From positions 62,001 through 126,000 of the forward strand of contig JBKBQA010000008.1 of NCBI GenBank assembly GCA_046292765.1: 64,000 nt of DNA, given 5' to 3'. The stretch comes from PGZG01 sp046292765. Its GTDB lineage: Bacteria > Pseudomonadota > Gammaproteobacteria > Pseudomonadales > Alcanivoracaceae. Numbering within the stretch: position 1 is the stretch's first letter; each line of letters begins with the position of its first letter. Of this stretch, positions 41,225 to 50,292 are shown one piece after another. The position numbers and the translations under genes were made by a program. The notes beneath the pieces are model-generated. The model saw nothing but the letters and a program-made list of their open reading frames with translations. It did no database searches and was not told the DNA's origin.

Positions 41225-42198
41225 TCCCCTATCACGGTTGCCAGCATCGCGGTCAGGCCGGGCATTACGAGTCCTGGTTCCTGCGCGCCAATCATCCGAG
41301 CAAGCCGCAGGCGTTCTGGATCCGCTACACCCTGTTTGTGCCGAAGGATAACCGGCCGTCGCTGGGCGAACTGTGGGCGATCTGGTTTGACGGCGAACAG
41401 GACCGGGTGGTAGCGGTAAAGGAAGAGCATCCGCTCGACGGCTGCAGCTTCAGCCGCGACACAATGTCGGTGCGGATCGGCGATGCCGAGCTGGACAGCC
41501 ACCGCCTGAACGGCAGCGCCAGACATAATGGCCACGAGATCCGCTGGAGCCTGGGTTACGAAGGCGAACCGGCACCACTGCTATTCCTGCCGGAAAATCT
41601 CTACACCACCAAACTGCCGAAGGCGAAATCCGTGGTCAGCCGGCCGCAGGTAAAGTTTCGCGGCAAGCTCACCGTCGACGGCGAGGAAATGGTGATTGAT
41701 CACTGGCCCGGCAGCGAAAACCATAACTGGGGCAGCCAGCACACCGATCGCTATGCCTGGGGACAAGTGGCAAGCTTTGACAACGCCCCGGATGCCTTTC
41801 TCGAATGCATCACCGCACAGGTGAAAGTCGGGCCGATCCGTTCGCCGTGGATGAGCATTGCCTGTCTGCGTCTGGATGGCCGGGATTACCTGTTCAACAG
41901 CCTTGGCCGGGCATTCCGGGCCAAGGGCGAGTACCAATTCTTCGACTGGACCCTGGCCACCGACAATGGCCGCGAGCGTCTGGAAGTGTCGATCCGCGCC
42001 CCCGCCAGTCATTTTACGGCACTGACCTACTACAACCCGCCCGGGGGCAGCAAAACCTGCCTCAACAGCAAAATCGCCCGCTGTGAAGCACGCCTGATCT
42101 TGCCCGGGCAACCACCCCGCACCCTCACCTCCGCCCACGGCGCCGCGTTTGAGATCCTCACCGACCGGAACGATCACGGCATAACGCTGTCCGTTTGA
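41221..42198 (+). CDS. AttH/CrtC-like (lipocalin-type) protein
   Basis: The 325-residue protein has two lipocalin-like halves. The first holds HYESWFLRANHPSKPQAFWI and FWIRYTLFVPK; the second holds IDHWPGSENHNWGSQHTDRY followed by AWGQVASFDN. This is the pattern of the AttH/hydroxyneurosporene synthase (CrtC)-like superfamily, where NHNWG and H-x3-Y/AWG pieces recur. CrtC relatives hydrate isoprenoid double bonds; AttH proteins are of unclear function. There is no carotenoid gene here, so a role in handling a lipid or long-chain product of the neighbouring oxidase is inferred. It is cytosolic with no signal peptide. Confidence 0.75.
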   Translation: MIPYHGCQHRGQAGHYESWFLRANHPSKPQAFWIRYTLFVPKDNRPSLGELWAIWFDGEQDRVVAVKEEHPLDGCSFSRDTMSVRIGDAELDSHRLNGSARHNGHEIRWSLGYEGEPAPLLFLPENLYTTKLPKAKSVVSRPQVKFRGKLTVDGEEMVIDHWPGSENHNWGSQHTDRYAWGQVASFDNAPDAFLECITAQVKVGPIRSPWMSIACLRLDGRDYLFNSLGRAFRAKGEYQFFDWTLATDNGRERLEVSIRAPASHFTALTYYNPPGGSKTCLNSKIARCEARLILPGQPPRTLTSAHGAAFEILTDRNDHGITLSV

Positions 42199-42329
42199 CC
42201 CCCGGGCGACGCCGTCGATCTGTACGCAGAAGTGCGGAGTGGCTCACAAAACGCTACTATCGAGGGTCCATCCTCCGGCTTCCATCGCCCGGGGGATGCA
42301 GGGACTGGACCAATACCGGAGTACGCGCC

Positions 42330-43856
42330 ATGGCCGGCAGTACCGCAGGATGGCATCAGGTGGGAAGCAGCATCAGGGACAAGTTCGCTAATGTGCGTCG
42401 CAATCTTGGCGATAGCCTGAGCCCGCTGCTGCCTGACTACTTACCAGTGGCATGGAAGCTCGGGCTGTCGATCTCGCTGATGATCCTGCTCGGCATGGCG
42501 GTACTCGGCAGCCTGATCCTGAACAGCCAGCTTGACCGCATGCAGACTCAGGCCGACCGCTTTGGCGGCACCCTCGCCCGCCAACTTGCCGATGCCACCC
42601 GTGAACCCCTGCTGGCCGAAGACCAGCTCGCCCTGCGGGTGGTGCTGACCAATCTGGTGCAGAGCGATTCACTGGTGGGCGCGGCGCTGTTTGACCATCA
42701 GGGTAATTTGCTTGAACAAGTCGGCATGCTGCCGGAAGGCATTTTGCCCACCTCGGGCAATGGCCTGTTGCACTGGCGCAATGGTGACACCCTGTTGACC
42801 ACCTATTTTTCTGCCGTGCGCGTGAATGATCTCACCGCTGGCCATGCCGCCGTGAGCCTGTCACGCCAGGCCATTGATGCGGCGCGGCTGGAAGTCCGCA
42901 ATACCATCCTGACGGCGACGCTGGTGATGAGCCTGATTGCCATTGTGGTGGCGTTCTTTGTCAGCCGCCGCCTGTCGCAACCGATTCACGATCTGCTTGA
43001 TGCCGCCCATGCCCTCGGCAGCGGCAATCTGGAATACCGCATCAGCGAGCGCCGCAACGACGAAATCGGCAAGCTGGTAGAGGCCTATCACAGCATGGCC
43101 TCCGGGTTACTGGAAAAAAATCAGGTGGAGGCGGTGTTGTCGCGGTTTGTCAGCCCGACGGTGGCCAAGACAATGATGGCCGACCTGAAGCAGGTATCGC
43201 TCGGCGGCCGTGAGGTCGAGGCCACGGTGGTGTTCGCCGATATCGTCGGCTTTACCCGACTGTCGGAAACCATCGCCCCGGATGCGGTGGCGGAATTGCT
43301 CAACGCCTACTTCGATGCCATCTCCATGGCGTCTACCTTCTATCGCGGCACCATCGACAAGTACATGGGAGACTGCGCCATGATCGTGTTCGGTGTGCCG
43401 GAAGACGATGCCGAACACACCTACCATGGTTTGTGCTGCGCGGTGATGATTCAGCGACTGGTAGACCGGCTTAATCTGATGCGTAGCCGGCGCGGCCTGA
43501 CCACGGTGAATTTCCGCATTGGCATTAACTCCGGCACCATGCTGGCCGGCAATCTCGGCTCCCATGATCGGATGCAATACACGGTGGTCGGTGATGCGGT
43601 GAATCTCGCCTCGCGGCTGTCGAATATGGCTGGTGCCGGAGAAGTGGTGGCATCGGAGGAAATGGTGCGCAATCCGAATGTTCGCTCGCGGGTGCGGTTG
43701 CGCCAATCTGGCGCCATGCGGTTGCGCGGCCGCAACGAACCGGTGAACACCTTTATCATCGAAGGCGTACACGCCCAATCGGAGTCCCTGATGGAGCAAC
43801 GCATCGCCAGCTTCATCAACCAGCTGATGGATACACCCCGACGTGCTACGGAATAG
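42330..43856 (+). CDS. Class III adenylate cyclase with sensor and HAMP domains
   Basis: The 508-residue membrane protein likely starts at 42330 (MAGSTAGWHQVG); the frame is open further upstream, but that part is arginine-rich and unlike coding. Transmembrane helix 1 (about 55-75, LGLSISLMILLGMAVLGSLI) and helix 2 (about 190-212, ILTATLVMSLIAIVVAFFV) enclose a periplasmic sensor. A HAMP linker follows (SRRLSQPIHDLLDAAHALGS). The cyclase has metal Asp304 (FADIVGFTRLSE) and Asp348 (YMGDCAM). A lysine in TIDKYMGD and an aspartate in VVGDAVNLASRL fit ATP selectivity. It should make cAMP. Its last 14 bases overlap the next gene. Confidence 0.93.
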   Translation: MAGSTAGWHQVGSSIRDKFANVRRNLGDSLSPLLPDYLPVAWKLGLSISLMILLGMAVLGSLILNSQLDRMQTQADRFGGTLARQLADATREPLLAEDQLALRVVLTNLVQSDSLVGAALFDHQGNLLEQVGMLPEGILPTSGNGLLHWRNGDTLLTTYFSAVRVNDLTAGHAAVSLSRQAIDAARLEVRNTILTATLVMSLIAIVVAFFVSRRLSQPIHDLLDAAHALGSGNLEYRISERRNDEIGKLVEAYHSMASGLLEKNQVEAVLSRFVSPTVAKTMMADLKQVSLGGREVEATVVFADIVGFTRLSETIAPDAVAELLNAYFDAISMASTFYRGTIDKYMGDCAMIVFGVPEDDAEHTYHGLCCAVMIQRLVDRLNLMRSRRGLTTVNFRIGINSGTMLAGNLGSHDRMQYTVVGDAVNLASRLSNMAGAGEVVASEEMVRNPNVRSRVRLRQSGAMRLRGRNEPVNTFIIEGVHAQSESLMEQRIASFINQLMDTPRRATE

Positions 43857-44877
43857 TCTGCCGATTGCCCTGCTGCTGATCCTGACCCTGGCGGGCTGCA
43901 CCACCCGTCAGGCTGTGCTGGAAACCGATTTCGCCGCAGAGCTGGCCAGCGTCCGCGCCGAGGGCGATCACGCCCGGGCGCTGGACATCGTCGACCGGAT
44001 CCCCAACGACCATCCACAGGCGGAAGCCGTCCGCGCCCAGCGCGACCAGATTCTCAAAGACATCGAACTTGTCCAGCAGCAGCGAGTTGCCGAGGCTGAG
44101 CGCCTGTCGCGCAGTGGCCGCTGGCAAGAAGCCTACGCGGTGCTGGATGACGCCAGCCGGCAGTGGCGTCGCAGCGATCTTTTGGCAACCGCCTACCAGG
44201 AGCTCGAACAACGCCAGCAACTGCGCTACCACCAGCTTCAGGCCGACCTGCTCCTGGCCGAGGCGCGCACGCTTCAGGGCACCCATACTACGGTGCAGCA
44301 GCTCGCCACCCTGACCGATCGACGCGCCCAGGCCACCGCCCGTGACCTGGGGCTACGCCGCGACACCCTCAGCCGCGAGCTGCGTCAACTCGGCCATATC
44401 TTTGCCGATCAGAAGGACTGGCAGCGGACCCGCGATCTGCTCGCCTCCGCCGCCCAGCTTGCCGGTGACAACGAGCGGGATCCCATCCTGATCGAGGCCG
44501 AACGCCAACTGGCCAGCGTCGCCCATCGCCAAGAACGGGCCAGAGCCCAGCGCATTCGGCAGCAGGGGGATGAACTGATTGAGCGATATCGTCGATCAGA
44601 GTCGGTGGCGGATCTGGTAGCGGCCCGCGATTTCCTCGCCCGGAACAATCAGGGCGGGACGCTGGACGAAACCGCGACCCGACTGGAGGGGCTATCACGA
44701 GAGCGATTCCGGGCCGGACTGGCCAAGGGCGACACCCTCTATGCCGGTGGCGATTATGCTGCGGCGGAGCGAGCCTGGTCGGAGGTGGCACCGTTGTATC
44801 CGGGTGACCCGGAGCTTGCCGCGAAGCGGGAGAGGGTGAAGCGGGTGCTGGATAATCTGCGCAGTCTGGCGCGCTGA
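43843..44877 (+). CDS. Lipoprotein with helical repeats
   Basis: The 344-residue protein has the lipoprotein signal LPIALLLILTLAGC with Cys at residue 19, then about 320 mostly helical residues rich in Glu, Arg and Gln, organised as TPR-like pairs (ARALDIVDRIPNDHPQAEAV, RWQEAYAVLDDASRQWRR, QRTRDLLASAAQLAGDNER, GGDYAAAERAWSEVAPLYPG). Such proteins are anchored in the outer or inner membrane and act as scaffolds. The start overlaps the cyclase by 14 bases, so the two are co-translated; a role in the same signalling unit is inferred. Which membrane holds it is unknown: no Asp at +2 is seen (Thr-Thr follow), so export to the outer membrane is likely. Confidence 0.82.
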   Translation: MLRNSLPIALLLILTLAGCTTRQAVLETDFAAELASVRAEGDHARALDIVDRIPNDHPQAEAVRAQRDQILKDIELVQQQRVAEAERLSRSGRWQEAYAVLDDASRQWRRSDLLATAYQELEQRQQLRYHQLQADLLLAEARTLQGTHTTVQQLATLTDRRAQATARDLGLRRDTLSRELRQLGHIFADQKDWQRTRDLLASAAQLAGDNERDPILIEAERQLASVAHRQERARAQRIRQQGDELIERYRRSESVADLVAARDFLARNNQGGTLDETATRLEGLSRERFRAGLAKGDTLYAGGDYAAAERAWSEVAPLYPGDPELAAKRERVKRVLDNLRSLAR

Positions 44878-44933
44878 GAATTTGCCAAATCAATTAACAG
44901 GCCCGAGCAAACTGCTGCGCCGGGCCGGTCAGA

Positions 44934-45914
44934 TCAAAGCAACAGCCAGGCGGCGACGCCTGCCACCACCAGAACTGCCACCGCGCCCCCAATCAACTTG
45001 CCGTTACCGCCACTGGGCGGAGCCGGAACCGGCGCCTGAGTAGCGGCCGGACGTGGCGTGGGCTTCGCAGTAGCAGGGGCGTTGGGTGCCGCAGCGGGTT
45101 TCGCGGCTGAAGCTGGTGCAGTAGCGGCGGGCTTCGGTGCCGCTGCGGCGGCAGCCGCCGAGTCGCTGACCGCAGGGCGGAATGACGTCCGGTCGTCGCC
45201 ACTGGTCTCGACAACCGGAGCCTCCGGTGCCTCAAGCTGGAACACCAGAGTGTCAAAGCGCAGCTCGTCGCCGGGGTTAACCACGGCTTCCTGGACCTTC
45301 TTGCGATTAACGTAGGTGCCGTTGGACGAGCCCAGATCCTTCACATGCAGTCGACCGCTCTGGAAATACAACTCGGCATGCTGGCGTGACACATGGGTGC
45401 CAGGCAGAACGATATCGCAGGTTTGTGAACGACCCAGTATGGCCCGACCGGTGGCCGGAATCGGGAAGGCCTCCCCGGCAATGGAGCCTGCCTTGCCGCG
45501 CAGCAACCAGCCCACCGGCACGCCGCCCACGCCCGCACCACTGGCCGGACGATTGGAGACACTCAGCCCCTGCAGGGCCGGAGAAATGGCGGTGGCGGAA
45601 TCCTCGGGCTGGGCCTTGAGCTGCTCCTTGGGATCGACCAGGTGCAACTCGGACTTGTGCAGGCGGATCACATCGCCGGCACGCAACTGGGTGCGGGCCG
45701 AGATCTGCTTGTTGTTGACGAAGGTACCGTTGATGCTGCCGGCATCGGTAATAAAGACCCGATCATCGGCTTCGACGCGCAATTCGGCGTGGAAATTACC
45801 GACCCCTTCCTCGTCGATGACAATGTCGTTGGACTTGTCCCGGCCCATGGCATAACGGGAATCCACCAGCCAGATGGCCGCCTTGCGTCTGTCGGAAAAT
45901 TGCAGCTTGAGCAT
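44934..45914 (-). CDS. Tail-anchored double FHA-domain protein
   Basis: The 326-residue protein has two FHA domains for phosphothreonine binding. Domain 1 (about 1-95) shows GRDKSNDIVID and GSINGTFVNNK. Domain 2 (about 140-235) shows GRSQTCDIVLPGTHVSRQHAEL and GSSNGTYVNRKK. An alanine/proline-rich linker follows, and the end is a hydrophobic helix (LIGGAVAVLVVAGVAAWLLL), so the FHA domains face the cytosol from the inner membrane. The start at 45914 has AGGGG before it. It follows gspD by about 120 bases. FHA proteins can regulate secretion machines through Ser/Thr kinases; a link to type II secretion is inferred from position only. Confidence 0.88.
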   Translation of the reverse strand: MLKLQFSDRRKAAIWLVDSRYAMGRDKSNDIVIDEEGVGNFHAELRVEADDRVFITDAGSINGTFVNNKQISARTQLRAGDVIRLHKSELHLVDPKEQLKAQPEDSATAISPALQGLSVSNRPASGAGVGGVPVGWLLRGKAGSIAGEAFPIPATGRAILGRSQTCDIVLPGTHVSRQHAELYFQSGRLHVKDLGSSNGTYVNRKKVQEAVVNPGDELRFDTLVFQLEAPEAPVVETSGDDRTSFRPAVSDSAAAAAAAPKPAATAPASAAKPAAAPNAPATAKPTPRPAATQAPVPAPPSGGNGKLIGGAVAVLVVAGVAAWLLL

Positions 45915-46033
45915 ATCCCCTGTTACTCCTGTCCGGGCACCCTTATATCGACGGACCCCGTCGACCCGCACCTGCCCCCGCCCCGAATATACGGAGATCA
46001 GGGAACAAAGTGAATCTCCCTACTCGCCCCGAA

Positions 46034-48085
46034 TCAGGGCGCCAGCTCTTCCTCCACCAACGGGGCGTCGCTGCTGGCACCGCCCTCGGTGGCCGGATAC
46101 TGCGCATCAAACCATTGCTGCATGTTCTCGGGAACCGGTTTCCGGCCCTGGAACAGGCCGTCGACATCCTCCGGCAACGGCTCACGTACGGTGCGCTTCA
46201 GCTCGCCGCGATGGTCGGCCCGGAACTGCAGGGCGGTAATGCCGAGATAGCGCTGGCGGGTGACACTCACCACCGTATCACTGTCTGTGAGGATGGTCGG
46301 GCGCAGGAACACCATCAGATTGCGTTTGCCGCGCTCGGTACTGGTAGAGCGGAACAGTACGCCCAGCCCCGGAATGCTGCCGAGAATCGGCACCTTGCGC
46401 ACGGTGCGGCGGGAGTCGTCGATGATCAGGCCGCCGAGCACCACGGTTTCCAGATTGTCCGCCAGCACCGTGGTTTTGATGGAACGCTTGGAGGTAATGA
46501 TATCGGCCGCATTAACACCGGATACCGACCGTTCCACCGCCGACACCTCCTGCTCCAGCACCAGCCGGACAGTGTTATCGCCGGCCAGATGCGGGGTTAC
46601 CCGCAGGGTGATGCCCACGTCTTCGCGCTGGATGGTAGTAAAGGGATTGGTGACACCAGCACCAGTGCTGGTGCTCTGCCCGGTCACGAACGGTACGTTC
46701 TGACCCACGATAATGGAGGCTTCCTGGTTATCCAGCGTCATGATGCTCGGCGTAGACAACAGATTGACATCGGTATTGGAGGCCAGCGCCTGCAAGAACC
46801 CGCCCCAACGCAGGTTGCCACTGCTATCGAGTTCACCACCACCCACCGAGATGCCATCGCCAAGACCGGAGGTCGGCTGCCCGGTAATGACACCGGTGGC
46901 AATATCGTTGAGGCTGAGTCCGAAGTTGGAGAAGTTGATGCCGCCGACGCCGCGCTCGGGATCCCCGGCTGCCCACTGAAAGCCGAGATTCAGGCCCTTG
47001 TCTCCGCCGACCTCGACAATTGCGGCTTCGATCAGGATCTGGGCACGACGCACGTCCAGTTGCGCAATCACATTACGCAGCTCGTTCATCATCGACGGCT
47101 CGGCGCGAATGATCAGTGCGTTGAGGGATTCATCCGCCTGAATTGAGACCTTGGAGGCAGCGGCCGCGCCTGCCTTGTCACCGCCACCGGGCGCCGCGCC
47201 ATCGGCGAAGTTTTTCAGCAGCTCGGCCATGGACTTGGCATCGGCATTGGCAAGACGCACCACCTGCACACCGCCGCCCTGATCCTGCGGCACGTCCATC
47301 TCGATCACCAGCGAGCGCACCCGGTCACGGGCGTCGCGGTCACCTTTGACGATCAGGCGATTGGTACGCTCATCCGCCACCAGCGTGATGCTGGAGCCCT
47401 GGTCCTTGCGTCGACCACCACGTTCTGGAATAAGATTTTCGAGCATCTTGATCAAATCGGTGGCGAAAGCGTGCTGCAGCGAAATCAACTCCACTTCCTG
47501 CGCATCGGCGTTATCGAGCAGCGCCATAATCGCTTCCATGCGACGGATGTTGTCAGCATGGTCACTGATAATCAGCGCATTGGCAGATGACACCGATGCC
47601 AGATGACCGTATTGCGGCACCAGCGGACGCAACACCGGCACCAGCTCATCGACGGGCGTGTGTTGCACCGAAATCACCCGGGTAATCAGTTCTTCGCCGC
47701 GCACGGAGCGCGATTGGGTCAGCGGCAGATTGCCCTGCTTGGCGGTGGTGTTATTGACGATCTTGATAACATCGCCCGCCGGCACCGCCGCATAACCATG
47801 CACCTGCAATACCGACAGGAACAGCTCATACACCTCGGCTGCGGTCAGCGCCTGACGCGAAATAACAGTGACGTCCCGGCTGCGCACACGCGGGTCGACG
47901 ACAAAACTCTTGCCGGTCATTTCTGCGACCTGGGTGATAAAGGCCTGCAGGTCGGCGTTGCGAATATTGACCGTCCAGGTCTTGCCGTCTGCCGCTGGCT
48001 GCGCCACGTTAGCACCCACTGGCATAGCCAGCCCTGCCAGCAACACCAGCACCCCGATTCTTTTCATCATTACCTTGATTGCCAT
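46034..48085 (-). CDS. gspD: Type II secretion outer-membrane secretin GspD
   Basis: The 683-residue secretin has a signal peptide (KRIGVLVLLAGLAMPVGA) and then the N0 domain (WTVNIRNADLQAFITQVAEM). N1-N3 repeats follow, with VISVQHTPVDELVPVLRPLV, VELISLQHAFATDLIKMLEN and VQVVRLANADAKSMAELLKN. The secretin core contains QILIEAAIVEVGGDKGLNLG, TLDNQEASIIVGQNVPFVTG and the final VPILGSIPGLGVLFRS. It forms the 15-subunit outer-membrane channel for folded exoproteins. The start may be at 48085 or the Met six codons in; the second gives the better signal. It is followed by the FHA gene and preceded by gspC with 11 bases between. Confidence 0.96.
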   Translation of the reverse strand: MAIKVMMKRIGVLVLLAGLAMPVGANVAQPAADGKTWTVNIRNADLQAFITQVAEMTGKSFVVDPRVRSRDVTVISRQALTAAEVYELFLSVLQVHGYAAVPAGDVIKIVNNTTAKQGNLPLTQSRSVRGEELITRVISVQHTPVDELVPVLRPLVPQYGHLASVSSANALIISDHADNIRRMEAIMALLDNADAQEVELISLQHAFATDLIKMLENLIPERGGRRKDQGSSITLVADERTNRLIVKGDRDARDRVRSLVIEMDVPQDQGGGVQVVRLANADAKSMAELLKNFADGAAPGGGDKAGAAAASKVSIQADESLNALIIRAEPSMMNELRNVIAQLDVRRAQILIEAAIVEVGGDKGLNLGFQWAAGDPERGVGGINFSNFGLSLNDIATGVITGQPTSGLGDGISVGGGELDSSGNLRWGGFLQALASNTDVNLLSTPSIMTLDNQEASIIVGQNVPFVTGQSTSTGAGVTNPFTTIQREDVGITLRVTPHLAGDNTVRLVLEQEVSAVERSVSGVNAADIITSKRSIKTTVLADNLETVVLGGLIIDDSRRTVRKVPILGSIPGLGVLFRSTSTERGKRNLMVFLRPTILTDSDTVVSVTRQRYLGITALQFRADHRGELKRTVREPLPEDVDGLFQGRKPVPENMQQWFDAQYPATEGGASSDAPLVEEELAP

Positions 48086-48096
48086 CGCCCGGATTC

Positions 48097-49002
48097 CTAC
48101 GGCGGATAATTCACTGTGAAGCGCTGCGCGCCCCGCTGCACCACGATGCTAGCTGCACCGCTGTTACGAAATTCCTGCAGGGCGGCGACATCATTACCTT
48201 CATCGCCCAACGTAAAGCCATTCACCGAGACAATCACATCGCCCGGCCGCAATCCGACTTGCTGCAGCATTTCCCTCGGCGCCGTGGCACCAATCAGGTA
48301 ACCCTCGCTGCCGCTCGGCGCCAGCCCCAGTTGCTGGATGATCATACTGCGCTGGGCACCGAGGTCGCCGCCATCATCGCCGATAACGGGATCGGTCTGC
48401 ATTGTCTCGACCCGGGGAGCTTGGACACCGGCACGACGATCGAGGCGGTTCGGCCGAGCCACGGCAGCCGGTGCGGCGGCAGTGGCGGGTGCTGCCAGAC
48501 TACTCGCATCCGGCTCTTTCAGACGCAACGCCTCGCGCTGACCGGCCCGCAGCAGGATAACGCGATCCGGCAAAATCTCCTCAAGGGTGGCATTGCCGGG
48601 CACGCGATCCCCCACCCGAAACAGCTCCCCTTCACGACCCTGTTCGGCAATGATCGCGCTGGCAAAGACACTGTCGGGATGCTGAAACAGACCCAGCAAC
48701 TCAAGTCGCAGACGAGTATCCGGCGCCTCGGTGGTCACCGCCACCTGCTCCACGCGCTCGGCGTTACCGAACACTTCCCAGCTGCGAATACGCTCGACGC
48801 TGACAGACTCCCGGGTGGTGGAACCGCTGGCCGCAATCACCGGCAAGCGCTCGTCGGTGGTGACCTGACGGGGACCACTTTGCAGCAACCAGAAGGTGTC
48901 TGCACACCACCAGCCAAGCCAGACCAGCAGCACCACACCGAACAGCACTCGGGCCGGACGGTCTGCGCGGGATAGCTGCTTCTGCAACTGGGCCTGATTC
49001 AT
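48097..49002 (-). CDS. gspC: Type II secretion inner-membrane protein GspC
   Basis: The 301-residue protein starts at the ATG at 49002 (MNQAQLQKQLSRADRP); the frame continues upstream, but those 97 codons cross gspN and read as non-coding. One N-terminal transmembrane helix (about 18-38, VLFGVVLLVWLGWWCADTFW) is followed by a periplasmic homology region (RLRLELLGLF, NATLEEILPDRVILLRAGQR). A C-terminal PDZ-like domain contains APREMLQQVGLRPGDVIVSV. GspC links the inner-membrane platform to the secretin. The genes gspN, gspC and gspD are encoded together; the rest of the machine is not in this window. Confidence 0.93.
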   Translation of the reverse strand: MNQAQLQKQLSRADRPARVLFGVVLLVWLGWWCADTFWLLQSGPRQVTTDERLPVIAASGSTTRESVSVERIRSWEVFGNAERVEQVAVTTEAPDTRLRLELLGLFQHPDSVFASAIIAEQGREGELFRVGDRVPGNATLEEILPDRVILLRAGQREALRLKEPDASSLAAPATAAAPAAVARPNRLDRRAGVQAPRVETMQTDPVIGDDGGDLGAQRSMIIQQLGLAPSGSEGYLIGATAPREMLQQVGLRPGDVIVSVNGFTLGDEGNDVAALQEFRNSGAASIVVQRGAQRFTVNYPP

Positions 49003-49039
49003 TACTGCGTGGCTCACATCCGTTGGCGATTTGTTGTCA

Positions 49040-49750
49040 TTATGGGCTGCTGCCGAGCGGCTGGCTGGTCTCGAACACCACATCCGAGGGAGAACCGCCC
49101 TGACTGACGCCAAGCAGGGCCGGCCACGCACGATAGACCCGCAGTACAGCGATTTCGTTCTCCACTCGTGCCTCCGCCAGCAAGGTGCCGTCCGGATCGC
49201 GGGCCTCGGCAATCGCTGCCGCGCCTTCCTGCCGAACCGTGCCAACCAGGGCAGGCAACAGCGCTCCCTGCCCTTGGGCCCAGGAGATCTCACCGCCGGA
49301 ATAGCCCAGCAGGCCGTTAGCCTCCTGCAACTGGCGGCCGTTCCAGTTCAGCGACAGACCGCGCAGGGACACTGTGCCCTCTGCGGACACGTTCGGCATC
49401 GCTGCAACGAACGGTGCCACCGGCACGGCGGCATCCATCTCACGAACCATCACCTTACCGGGGCGGCCACCGAGCCAGCCCGACAGCAGCAAATCACCCT
49501 GCAGCTGCAGCTGTACACCGGGTACCAGTCCGTGCCAACGGGTTTGCCAGCGCAATGTTCCTGCGTGACGCTGCCAGCGCCAGCGCGCTGAGCCCTGCCA
49601 TATCCGTCCTTCAATACGGCTCAGTTCCAACGGCGCCGGCCCGAGCATCAGACCGTGAACGCGGGATAGCACCGGCTGCGCCGGCATGAGCCAGACAGCC
49701 CACACCAGAACAGACACAAGCAGTCCTGAAATCCACCATCCGAGGCGCAC
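49040..49750 (-). CDS. gspN: Type II secretion protein GspN
   Basis: The 236-residue protein has a single N-terminal membrane helix (WWISGLLVSVLVWAVWL). A beta-rich periplasmic domain follows with the GspN pattern: MLGPAPLELSRIEGRIWQGS, then GTLRWQTRWHGLVPGVQLQL, and a later FVAAMPNVSAEGTVSLRGL. GspN is an accessory part of some type II secretion systems and is absent from others. It lies 37 bases before the gspC start and opens this three-gene group. No gspE-M genes are in view. Confidence 0.88.
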   Translation of the reverse strand: MRLGWWISGLLVSVLVWAVWLMPAQPVLSRVHGLMLGPAPLELSRIEGRIWQGSARWRWQRHAGTLRWQTRWHGLVPGVQLQLQGDLLLSGWLGGRPGKVMVREMDAAVPVAPFVAAMPNVSAEGTVSLRGLSLNWNGRQLQEANGLLGYSGGEISWAQGQGALLPALVGTVRQEGAAAIAEARDPDGTLLAEARVENEIAVLRVYRAWPALLGVSQGGSPSDVVFETSQPLGSSP

Positions 49751-49770
49751 GCTGCCTGACTCCGCGGCGA

Positions 49771-50247
49771 TCAGAACGGAATGTCGTCGTCAAAGTCACC
49801 TGACGGGCCGGCATAGCCACCTGCTGCTGCCGGGGGCGCTGCGGCAGCGGCGCCAGCAGGGGCTGCCGCATAACCGCCTTGACGCGGCGCCGCCGTGCCA
49901 CCACCCTCGCCACGTCCGTCCAGCATCTGCATATCGCTGACAACGACTTCCGTGGTGTAGCGGTCCTGACCATCCTGACCCTGCCATTTGCGGGTGCGCA
50001 GGCTGCCTTCGACGTAGACCTTGCTGCCCTTCTTCAGGTACTCGCCTGCGATCTCTGCGAGTTTGTTGAAGAACACGATACGGTGCCATTCCGTCCGTTC
50101 CTGCATCTGGCCGGTCTGTTTGTCCTTCCAGGATTCCGAGGTGGCGAGACTGACATTGGTCACCGCACCACCACTGGGGAGAAATTTGGTTTCCGGGTCG
50201 TTACCCAGGTTACCGATCAGAATTACCTTGTTCACGCCGCGCGCCAT
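49771..50247 (-). CDS. ssb: Single-stranded DNA-binding protein
   Basis: The 158-residue SSB has the OB-fold (MARGVNKVILIGNLGNDPET, then WHRIVFFNKLAEIAGEYLKK and RKWQGQDGQDRYTTEVVVSD). A glycine/alanine-rich linker leads to the terminal acidic tip DFDDDIPF, which recruits repair and replication partners. It binds single-stranded DNA as a tetramer. It is 20 bases upstream of gspN, and 45 bases downstream of the MFS gene stop, on the same strand. The ssb-MFS-uvrA cluster is conserved in many gammaproteobacteria. Confidence 0.97.
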   Translation of the reverse strand: MARGVNKVILIGNLGNDPETKFLPSGGAVTNVSLATSESWKDKQTGQMQERTEWHRIVFFNKLAEIAGEYLKKGSKVYVEGSLRTRKWQGQDGQDRYTTEVVVSDMQMLDGRGEGGGTAAPRQGGYAAAPAGAAAAAPPAAAGGYAGPSGDFDDDIPF

Positions 50248-50292
50248 GCCGTTACTCCGTGTGTCCGTGCTGCATTAAGACCGGCTATTGTG

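Noticed and set aside
44900..44926. GGCCCG/CGGGCC as a terminator after the lipoprotein gene
   Set aside because: Only six pairs around a long loop and no T-run on either side, so it is too weak to list.
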